Shown here: positions 33,839-45,800 of the stretch, in pieces | Numbering within the stretch: position 1 is the stretch's first letter | Layout: each line of letters begins with the position of its first letter | NCBI RefSeq assembly: GCF_037176765.1 | Contig: NC_090025.1 | Coordinates: forward strand, 144,332,758-144,396,757 | Direction of reading: 5' to 3' | Length of the DNA stretch: 64,000 nucleotides | Origin: Anolis sagrei | Taxonomy: Eukaryota; Chordata; Lepidosauria; Squamata; Anolidae | Translations under genes and position numbers: made by a program | Notes under the pieces: model-generated | What the model saw: the letters and a program-made list of their open reading frames with translations, nothing else | What the model was told of the DNA's origin: nothing | Databases searched by the model: none

Positions 33839-36800
33839 GTAAGAGAGAAGCGGGGAGGAGGAACTTTGGCCTTCGAGGGCTCGGGGAAAGAAGGAGGCCC
33901 TTCCCAGCCTTTCCCTTTGGATGCCTCTTGGGGACGAGGCGAAGTGAGGCGGGGAGGGCTCCGTGTTCCTGACTCAAATGGCAAAGCGTGGGGCCTCTGA
34001 CCAGCTTGCTGCGTGGACTGAGGGGGCAAGAGGGCCGGCCTTTGACCCACTGAGGCCAAAGCTTACAGCAGACACGGCCAACTTCGGCTCTCTAGGTGTT
34101 TTGGACTAACTCCCACCATTCCTAACAGCCTCGGGCCCTTTTCTTTTCGAGGCTGTTAGGAATGGTGGGAGTTGAAGTCCAAAACACCTGGAGGACCGAA
34201 GTTTGCCCATGCCTGGCTTAGTGGCTTTTCTCACACATCTTGAACAGCCTTTATCCCAGATGCTTGGAGCCCAGGAGTGGTTTGAAGTTTATATAATAAT
34301 AATAAAACTTGATTTATACCCTGCTCCATCTCCCCCAGGGCAACTCGGTGCAGCTTACATGAGGCCATGCCCATCAGTACGGTAAACACAATATAACACA
34401 AAAGCACAACAAAACCAAAAAATAAAATACATAAAATACAAAACCAATATAATAAACAAAACAGCAATATAAAATCAAACATTAAAAAACAAAGATTACG
34501 CTGGCCAGGGCCAAATTCAAAGATAAAAGTAAAACACTGGGAGTTAGGACAATATAAATTATCGGGGAGGAGGATCCGGGGATGAGGAAGAATTTAATTG
34601 CACGAACCATGAAACAAAATGCTTCTGAGGTCATTTTATGCAAAGCTTGGTCAGGGAGTATCTTACATTCAATCATTGAAGGCACATTGGAATAACCAGG
34701 TTTTTTTTTTTTTTTTGGAAGAAGCATCTTCTAATAGAGTCTGGGAAGCCTTTTGGACCCTCTGCTGATGATTGAGGCCCAGGTCTCCGCCGTTAGCAGA
34801 ACCGCCTTTTTTCATCTGCGGCAGGCTAGACGGCTGGCCCCTACTTGTCCAGGGATGACCTAGCTACGGTGATCCAGGCTACGGTCATCTCAAGACTGGA
34901 CTACTGTAACGCTCTCTACATTGGCCTTCCTCTGTCGGTGATCCGGAAGCTCAAGTTGGTACAAAATGCAGCTGCTCAGCTTCTTGCAGGAATTCCGATG
35001 AGATGCCACATAACTCCAATCTTACTACAGCTGCATTGGTTACCAATTGAGCACCGGATCACTTTCAAAGTGATGGTACTCACCTTTAAGGCCTTGCATG
35101 GTCTGGGGCTGATGTACCTGAGGGACCGCCTCACCCCCTACCAATCCCAGAGATCCCTCCGTTCTGAGGACCAAGACCTATTGGAAATTCCCAGCGTCAA
35201 GACCTTGCGTCTAACAGCAACCAGACGCAGAGCCTTTACAGCAGTGGCACCATCAGGGGAGTGGCGGCATATAAGTTTGAATAATAAATAAATAAATAAA
35301 TAATAGTATAACTAATGGGGATTTTTTTTGCAATTTTCATTAATAGTTTCTCTTTGAGAATGCCACTTCATGCATATGTTCCTAAAACAGTTGACAAGAA
35401 TTGCTCAGAAAATATTTGCCTTTCTCTGAGGTTGAGAGACAGCAACTTGTCTAAGATCACCCAGTGGATTTCCAAGCTTAATTTGAGCTTTGATTCTGGT
35501 CACCAGAGTTGTAGTAACTACTACAGTTACCTAATTTACTGTGTGGTTAGTAAGGTATTAACCAGCAGCCAGCTAATGCATTGTAGGGGTTCACATAGGA
35601 GAAGACATGTTGTGATATTGAAACAAAGTAACAGTGCTTTTTGAGGTTGCAGTGAAGTTCCCCATCAAAACAGATGGAATTGTTGATGGATTTGACAGTG
35701 ATAGAAAGTGAGACAGAGAAATCAAATTAGTGGGTCTGTTCCAGAAAGATTAATCTGACCAGATATTTTTTCTGCTGTTTACTGTTCAGGAATTAGCATA
35801 CTGTCTCTGAAATGAAAAGCAATCAGTGCTGCTGATGTGGAACCAATAGACTTTTAAATACCATTTTAAAAGCAACATTTTAAGATTTCAAAATGATTGA
35901 ATACTATTTTAAAAGACATGCTAAGTACTGTCTCATCACAAAGTTTTCATACACTGGCTTCATTTTATGTTTCTGATAAATTGGAGCGTAGTCCAGGGAA
36001 GCTTATTACACAATAAATGTGTTAGCTTGCAAGGTGCCACAAAATTAATTGATTTTTCCTGCTGTAGACTAACAGCTACCCATGTGGAAATTATCCTGCA
36101 GTGAAGTACAGACAGTCCCTGAGTTACAAACATCTGATTTACAAATGATTTAGTTAAGAGCAGGTGTGAGACAACAGGAAGTGAGAGACATCTACCCCTC
36201 GGAAGAGAAATCCACTCTGAAGGAGTTCTCATGGGGAAAAGGTGTTTCCACTGAAGCTTTCTCATCAAGCTTTGTTTCCACAACAAGCCAAATTTTCCAA
36301 AATACAATGATCACACGGACAGAAAGTAAGGTGAAATGAACAGGGGCACAGACAGCAAAACAAATACCATGGGTGTTAACCATTTCCCAGGCTATTCAAA
36401 GTATATATATAGCCAGAGTTGCACTTAAAAATGGACCTGTTCTGACTTACATACAAATTCAACGTAAGAAGAAACCTACAGAATCTATTTTGTTTGTAAC
36501 TTGGGGGCTGCCTGTAATGTGTTTTGTTCTACACACTGATTCACATCATTTCATTACTGTACATTTTACTGCTAAAGGGAAGCAAGCAGTGATACTAAGA
36601 GTTTGACTTCCACTTTTCTCTATTTGCATAATTTTGTAACATTTCACAAAGTGGCTGTAAACTAACATGTTCCATCTGCTTCATCTTGTTACTTATGCTT
36701 ACTACTCCTATACTAGCTCTGTTGTTCCTCTTTTTAGACAGAAGTTTCTGGAGTTTTATAAAACTTTACAATGTGACCGAGGTCTTTACTGTTGTCTTGA

Positions 36801-39800
36801 TATTTGAGGACACAAATATATTGACGACCATATTTCACTTTGTTTCTTAGGGTTCAGCTACGCTGTAGAATTAATGTAGTTTGACACCATGTTAATTGCC
36901 ATGACTTAATGGTATGGAATCCTGGGATTTATGGTTTAGCGATCTTTGCCAGAGAAGGCTACAGACCTTGTAAAACTGCACACTTAGTAATACAATTTTA
37001 TCACTATAGTTGCACATTACATTATTGTTTTGATTGGATATACCACCACAAGGTTCCTTTCTTGGTCTTTGACCTTCACTCCCAATTGATTGCTTTCAGT
37101 TTTTTTCTTTCCCAAATACTTTGTCTCATACTCTGAACAAAAATCAGTCTGCATTTCCTTGATTATCCTTTCTTTCATCCTTCCTTATCCTTTCTTCATT
37201 CCTGTTCTATATAGCCTGATTTAGATGTAATACTAAACTGTGATTTATTGTTGAATTCCCATGCAGCATTGATCTCTTGTACTTACTCCCCTTTCTGCTG
37301 CAGTGGCAACAAAGATTGAGAACACCTGCTTTTAAATTTACTATAGCTTCATTACAATAAAGCCAGAGGTAACTTGGTGGATTATTAAAAAGCTAGCAAT
37401 ACTCACCACTGTTCTGGTCCTGTTGCGTTTGAATACATTCAAGGAAACCTAACCAGACTTTCTCTGCTTTTGATTATAATGCCAAAATCAAGTTAGTTTA
37501 AAAGTGGCTATAACTTTTTCTTTCTTATGTCTACACTGGAAAAGAAAAACCAAATACTTGTTGTAACGTTACTACATATAGGGAGTATGCAGCATTGCAA
37601 ATGAATTTGAATTGGAACTTGCAGTATTTGTTACCATTGTCTTTGTTAGCTAAGGCTGCTTGTACAACTTCTAGAGAGCTCTGCGATTCTCTGTCCCCAT
37701 AATAAACCAAGAGAGTTGCAGTAAGCCTCAAGCAGCTTAGGGTGCAGCTACATTGTAGAATTGATGTAGCTTCACATAAGTTTAATCGCCATGGCATAAT
37801 GCTATAGAATCATGGCAGCTGTAATTTTGCAAGGTATTTAGCCGCAGCTGCAAAAAAATGTTTGGTGTCTCACCAAACTGAATCCCAGCATGCCATAGCA
37901 TTGAGCCTTGGAATTTAAAGCGGTGTAAAACTATTCTACAGTGAAAATATACCCTTAGAAATTATTTGTTTCTGTCAAATTATTTCCACTTTGTTTTACA
38001 TCAGAATACAAAACTAGTTATATTTTGTGGTTAGTGGAAATGAACAAATTTTGTAAATTGATACAATTAGGTTTGAACAATATAATAATACCAGTTAATA
38101 TAAAATTAAAACAGAAATGGAAGGCGATTTGTAAGCCAAAGAACCATATGACTGTGCTTCTTTCTTTCTATGATGAACAATAATTTGGTGTGATATCCAA
38201 ATGCAGCACATGGCATACTTTTATCTTAGTTTTCCCCTTTATGAACAGATTGGAGCCCAAAATTATTGATGATGCTGTAACAGTTGAATACTCATTGCAC
38301 CACATCTAGATGCTGGCTCCTAATACATCACTCATTGCAATAGTATAATCTTTATTTTGTCAACAGAACCAGAGTAATCAGTGGGCATAATTTATGATCT
38401 GTTATAACAGAAATGTTGCTCTGGTTTGTAACATGATTGTGTTTCGTGCTTCGAGGTGCATATCTTTTCACCACATCTGAAATGCCCAGGTTGGGTTACA
38501 GCAATCAGTTCTGTCACCAGAAACGTTTGAATGTAATGAAAGAATGCTTTTTGAAGCAACTTTCCTTAATGTTTTGTATTCTTTTTTTAGGTTGTGTATG
38601 AACAAGAAGGCATTTTTATCCACTCATCCAGTGGAAACAATGATGATCAGGATTCTTTACTGTCTGGGATACTGCGAGTCATTGAAAAGGTCTCCAATAT
38701 CTTAATATTTGTGGTGTCTCTATTAGGCTTACATATTCTGTGTTTCAATTACTGTCTCTTTCTCTATCCCACAGACTGGTAGTGTCTAGCAATAATATTT
38801 TTGTTTGTCATTATAAAAGAGTCTGCATTGTGATCATATTTATTCATATCCCACACTATTTGAATGCATTTGAATAATTCTAGAATTTCTGTCATAGGAT
38901 ACTGAAGTGATAGTAGATTGGCGGCCAATGGATGATTCACTAGACTCCTCTACTATTCTGTATGCAAGGAAGGTATGTTAAAATAGCAGTCTTTTGTGGT
39001 TATTGCTGAAAAAAGCAACTACTTCTTAAGGCAAAATAATACAGCCCCTGGTTCTGATAAATCATTTATGTCATTACATTGTAATTTACCTTAAAGATCT
39101 AACTGTATGGTCTGACTATTTTGTGTTGGAATCCTCAATCTTTGTTCTGTACATGGACAGAATGACATCCTTCTCTGTTCTGATAACTCTCTTGGTATAG
39201 GCAAGAGTTCTCAGTCTGAATAACAACAATCAAACCACAAAGTTTAGATTCACAATTTGTTTAACCATCTTTTCTTCAGGAGGGGTCAGATAGAAGTAGT
39301 GGAAAAGAAATGTTTGCATATATAGCGCTAACTCATACCTAAAATGAAATCTTTAAAAATTATTATGATCAACTAAATATGAATACATGTAAAGTAGGAA
39401 GCTATATATTCATAACATTTTTTTCCAAAAATGTCTCCAAATCTGCCAGATAATGACTGATAATATTTGAAATAGGAGTTGCAGTATGGTTTTTTTTGTA
39501 CAATGTAAAAGTGAACTCAAGAAGTACAAACATATTCCGGTACAAGCAGTCCTCAGGTTACAAACATCCAACTTACAAAAGACTCACAGTTAAGAACAAG
39601 GGCGAGACAACAGGAAATGAGAGAAATCTACCCTCAAGAAGGGAAAATCACTCCTGGAAGAGTTATCATTATTAAATTATCATTATTAAGTTATCATTAT
39701 TAAATTTCTGAATAATTATTCAGAAATTTCAGTCTTATGTGCATTCCTCTTTATTTAGTTCACTGGATATTGTGTAGAATCCATGAGTAGACCCTGAATA

Positions 39801-42800
39801 AAGCCATATAAATCTTTCTAGATTGCAAGGTCACTGTGTATCTACTGGGATAAAAACCAGACTTCTTGGCTCAGTTTTTTCCAAATAATCCTGCAACACG
39901 ATTCACTATAATTTTTGAGAATATGTGTGTACATGTCTTCATTTCACCTGTAGACTTGCAGCAACTACATGACTTTCAAATGGTTTTTTTCCGGCAAGGG
40001 ATACTCAGAAGTGGTCTTACCCATTCCTTCCTCTGAAAGATCATTATGTATTCTGGTGGTCTTCTATCCAGGATCTAACCACAACTGAATCTGTTTATCT
40101 TCCATGATCAAATGGGATTTAGTTCATTTAGGATATTTGTGACTATAAAATGACACATGTGGGGATTCTTCAATAGGATTGCTGTACAATTGGATTCTGA
40201 AAAAAATTCTTGTAGCTATGATATATTTTTATTTGGTATCTTATTTAGGATTCCAGTTCAGTTGTTGAATGGGTGCAGACTCCTAAGGAGAAGGCTCCAC
40301 GAGGGCCAGAACATATGAACAGTTATGAAGCAGAATGGGATATGGTCAACACAGTCTCTTACAAAAAGAAACCACATTCAAATGGAGGTAAATTAATAAA
40401 ATATTCTAGAAATGCTGTGATTAGCCTGGTACAGTGAATCCTCTGTCTATGTAGTGATATTCTTCAACCGTGCAATAACACAAAAACATGTTGCATTTTC
40501 CCACATTTGAAGGTAGTGTCATCTGTCTGCTGAGCAGTCTTGAACTGGAGAAAATATGTGCAAAAGGATGCCTGATTTTAAAAAATATGGCTTTAAAATA
40601 TTCTGTTGGTAACGAGACAGCTGTATCTCCCCCTCTTAGTAGTATTCTATATATATCCACAAAGCAGTTGTTTATTTTCTTGTTCGGTATTGTATTTTTT
40701 TTTGAGGGGGGGGGTGGTATTACTGAAATTGATTACATTATTAGACTTTAGGTGGATCTTGTACACTATACAACTGTTTTACCCTTTAATGCAGTTTGAC
40801 ATCATTTTATCATGATCAATTCTATGGAATTTTGGGATTTGTAATTTGGTAGAATACCAGAACTCTTTGGCAGAGATAAAATTATAACTTTCAGGGTTCC
40901 AGGTCATTGAGCCACAGCAGTTAAAGTGGTGTCAAAGTGCATTAATTCTATAGTGTAGAAGCACCTTAAAAGAAAACAAAGAAAGTGAGTTTTTAGAAGA
41001 CGATTATCCTTTCTCATGTTTAGATTGGCAGGGCAAATCTTCACCGTCACGTTAGTAAATAATTAATTTTTATTAAACATATTTGTTTATGACAAGAAAG
41101 GAGTGAAAAGATGTTGTATTGCAGTGGTTCTCAACCTATGGGTCCCCAGAAGTTTTGGCCTTCAACTCCCAGAAATCCTAACAGCTGGTAAACTGTTTGG
41201 AATTTCTGGGAGTTGTAGGCCAAAACACCTGGGGACCCACAGGTTGAGAATCACTGTTGTATTGTATGTCAGAGGATGATGCAGTTGTTTGACCACTAGG
41301 GGAGAAGTAAGTACTGCCACATAGTTCTAGAGCTTGATCGTAGGTGTTTGAGAGTTTTCTTAGGAAGTCTTGATGAAACAGATAACTTATAATTATACAG
41401 GGTTAGTCAAAATGCATAGGCCAATAAGCCATTCAATTGAATGGCTTATTGGCCTATGCATTTTGACTAACCCTGTATAAATATTTGGAAGAAACCATGC
41501 ACTTTGGTTTCTGTTTTAGCCCTAACCCTATCTTTTCTTTTCCAAAGTGGAAAAGCATGATGTTGGATTCTGTTAGATTCCAAATTAAAATATGGCTTTG
41601 TAATTATTATTTATTTATTATTTATTTGTTAACTTTATTTGTACCCCGCTACCATCTCCCCAAGGGACTCGGTGCGGCTTACATGAGGCCGAGCCCAAAC
41701 ACAACAACAAAAGCAATAAAATATCAATACAAGCAATTAAAAAGCATAGACAATAAATACACAACATTATCAAAAAAAAGCAACACATAATTAAAAACAG
41801 TGGGAAGGCCAAATGTAGAGTTAAAATTGGAAATAATGCTGGGCCATAAACGAAAGGTGATACTAGTGTTTGTGGAGGGCATACAAGCAGACTCTGGGTA
41901 ATGTAAAGTGCTTTGGAGGACAAAGTGCTATGGGATGCATTATTCTGGGAAGGCACACTGGAACAGCCACATCTTCAAGCTCCTCCTGAAGACTGCCAGG
42001 GTTGGAGCTTGTCTGATGTCTTTAGGGAGTGAGTTCCAGAGTCGAGGGGCCACTACCGAAAAGGCCCTCTCGTCCCCACCAAACGTGCCTGCGATGCTGG
42101 TGGGATCGAGAGCAGGGCCTCTCTGGAAGATTGAAGGGATCATGTGGGTTCGTATACAGAGATACGATCACGTAGGTAGGCAGGTCCCAAACCGTTCAGG
42201 GTTTTATAGGTAAGAACCTGAACCTTGAATTGAGTCCGGTAGATGAATGGCAGCCAGTGGAGCTCCTTGAACAGGAGGGAGGACCGCTCTCTGTAAGGAG
42301 CCCCAGTTAACAAGGTTGGATCATCTGAAATTTCCGGGCCGTTTTCAAGGGCAGCCCCACGTAGAGTGCATTGCAGTAATCCAGTCTAGAGGTGACTGAG
42401 GCGTGGACCACCTTGGCCAGATCCGCCTTCCTGAGGTACGGTCGCAGTTGGCGCACGAGTCTTAGTTGTGCAAAGGCCCTCCCGGCCACCACCGACGTCT
42501 GAGCCTCAAACGTAGTGAAGAATCCAGGAGGACACCCAAACTGCGGACCTGTGACTTCAGGGGGAGTGCAACCCCGTCTAGCACAGGTTGCCACCCTATA
42601 CGATTTACTGGTTTACGATCGACCAGGAGGACCTCTGTCTTGTCGGGATTAATCTTCAGCTTGTAATAAAGCCTTTATGACACATTCACATATTTTCTGA
42701 ACATGTGCATGGTTTTAACTGTTTTAGCCTTTTCTGCTGTTTTGGCTTGCCTATCTGTTTAATGTTTTTTATACTATTTAAATTATTTTAATATTTTAAA

Positions 42801-45800
42801 TTAAATTAAATTGTTATGTTGTTTTAATTGTATACTATTGTGAGATCTTATACTATATTAGCATTTCTCAACCTGGGGGCTGGGACCCCTGGGGGGGGGG
42901 GAGGGGTTGAGAGGGGGGTTTCAGCGGAGTCACCAAAGACCATCACAAAATACATATTTCTGATGGTCTTGGGAACCTCTTTCACAGAGAAGGCTGAAGT
43001 TCTCTCCGCCTGTCCTCCTCTTCCTTTTTGTAAACAGGCAGTGAATCCTCTCACCAAGAGCCCTCTGCTGTGATTGGTCGGCCTCTCAGCCAAGGGGAGG
43101 GTTGTTTCTGAGACTCCAAGTGGGGAGAGGAAAGCAGGTGTGCTTGGTGTCTGGCAGCGTGGCGCACGTGTGTGGGCGAGGGAGAACGTGCAAGGCTGGA
43201 GGGAGTTGATCACATTTGGGCATATTGAGTATCCGTGCCAAGTTTGATCCAGGTCCATCATTGTTTGAATCTACGGTGCTCTTGGCTATAGGTGAACTAC
43301 GACTCCAAAACTCAAGGTCAATGCCCACCAAACCCTTCCAGTATGTTCTTTTGGTCATGATAGTTCTGTGTGTCAAGTTTGGTTGAAGTCCATCATTGGT
43401 GGAGTACAGAATGCTCCTTGATTGTAGGTGAAATAAAAATCCCAGCAACTACAACTCCCAAATGACAATATCAATCCCCCTCAAACCCCACCAGTATTCA
43501 AATTTGGTCCAGTGAATGAAAATACATCCTGCATATCAGATATTTACATTATGATCCATAACAGTAGCAATTGCAGTTATGAAGTAGCAGCAAAAATAAT
43601 TTTATGGTTTGGGGTCACCACAAGATGAAGATCTGCATTAAGGGGTCGCGAAATTAGGAAAGTTGAGAAATACCGCAATAGATGGTAGGGTAGATATAGT
43701 TAAATATTCAGCAGTGCTTTCTGTGGCATAGTGAAATGAACTCAACAGGCTTAAATACTCTTGTTTTCATCCTGTTTCAGATGCTACCGTTCGTACAAAT
43801 GGAGAAAGCAATTGGTCCTTCCTGTTTACTTTAACAGATTTAAAATCTATTAAACAAAGCAAAGAAGGAATGGGATGGTCTTATTTAGTGTTCTGTTTAA
43901 AGGATGATGTTGTCCTTCCAGCTCTTCACTTCCATCATGGAGATAGCAGTACATTGATTCAGTTGCTTAAAAAATATTTGGTGCTCTATGAGTAAGTATG
44001 CTTAGTAAAGATACTAATATTATTTTTAGTATTACTATTGGTGTAGGACATGTACTTGAAATAACTGCTGTGATATTTTAAATACTAAGAATATTTGTTG
44101 ACATTACAAAGACTCCCAATGTTTTATTATACTACTGCATAATGCTAGGTAATTTACCTACAGTATGGATAGTGAAGGTAAAGAGAAAGAGTCGCTGAAG
44201 AACATCCGTACTGATTTAATCAGACCACTATTTGGATATTATCTCATGCTAATAGATAATAGTGGTGTTGGGAGAAAGAAATGCTGAAGTAAGCATACTT
44301 TGCTATATATTGTTGTACCCTATTACATAGTTACTGTAGTACGCAAGTAGGAATGCAGAAAAGGGCACTGTGATTGAAGTATATTTTCCCGCAAAAGCTA
44401 TAGTTAGCAAGAAATCTGATGGGAAATGCAGAGGAAGCATTGGTCTCGCAATCCAGCCAAATGGCAGTTCACCATTGAGAGTGTGGAATAAAAGTAATTA
44501 AATTTCTGTAAATAAAATATATTTACTGGAAAAAAGCAATTAAGCAAGGTGGTGGAAGGTGTAACTCCCACAAGAAGCTACTTTTTGTATTTGTGTTTAC
44601 AATCTAGAATCTGGAATAATTTTTGGTCCAAAACTAGGCCCTGTTGCCTTGTGGGTTTTCCAGATCTGTCTCGCTCTTTTTCTTGGTTTTATACCTAATC
44701 TTACTTTAGTTCAAAACTTGTTTCAAAAATAGGCAACTTGGTTTCAAAAAATAAAAGTTATTTGTTTCACTTGAAGACACTAAGATTACAGTACTGTAAA
44801 GATGGGAAACATTTCATTTTCCAGATACCAAGAGTTCCAATGCAGGTTATTCCCAGTAGGTTATTCAGGAGAACGGGATGATGTGTGTTCTCCAACCTTG
44901 TAGTTCTACTTCACCAAGGGCCTGACATTCATGTTGAGGAAGGAGATGCATTTGTTTGCGTCTTGTGTTTAGTTTGTGGTTGTGTCGGTCATTTTACACT
45001 GCTTATAAAATCAGGCATTCTCTAATTAGTATTCAGTTTGTCAGAAAGTAATAGCATTTGTTTAGTTGCTAGTACCAATATACCTTGTTTAATAAAGAAG
45101 ATGTGTTTCTGGGTATGGCTTCTTTAACACAGATAGATTCCTATACTACAAAAAAGAGAACATCTCCATATGTTTCTATCATTTTTTAAAATTTAGAACT
45201 AACCATGTATGTGCAATATGAAGCAAACAGGTAAGGTAGGCCTTGTAAACATGTTGATGCCTCTAGAGATCAATGGAAAGCCTCTTCTAAAATGTGTTCA
45301 GGGATTTTTTTTTCAGTTTGGTAGCTGGATGTATAAATCTATACTTCTTAAACATGCTGGTGTGGTTGTTAATGCCAATTTATTTGCTTTCACTTTTTTC
45401 CTCTGTTTTGTTGCTCAGACATACTGTGAAATATTTTCTGGAGATTATCTATTTGCCTTGATTGTTTTAGGCAATTTCCCACAGCTGTAATAGAATTAGC
45501 CTGAGTTTGTTACAATGTTTACTGCTAGAATATTGCTGCAGCCTGACATAGAAAGACTGTTTCTCTCGCAGCTCATCTTTCCAATCCTCCAAATACTGAT
45601 GCTGCTAAAAAAGATCCAGTTAGGTAGAAGACAAAGAGGAAAAAGGGTAGCTGTATAGTCGGAATGGACTTTGTAAAAAGGAGCATTTTTGTCAGAGGTG
45701 TGGTCAACTCATATGTTTATTCTGTGTTAATAGTTTGAAGAAGATGAGAGGTTAAACATTTTTTTTCTTAAATTAATTATTCTGGGAAACTAAAATTTGC

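Noticed and set aside
33685-34059. 124-codon frame antisense to the TBC1D15 promoter
   Set aside because: CpG-island shadow; no motif or splice evidence.
34845-35291. 148-codon host gene
   Set aside because: Its protein is the C-terminal block of a LINE ORF2 and its 3' end has the LINE tail.
41398-41475. microRNA hairpin
   Set aside because: Perfect pairing, TA flanks and an identical second copy fit a mariner MITE better; a microRNA origin would need small-RNA data.
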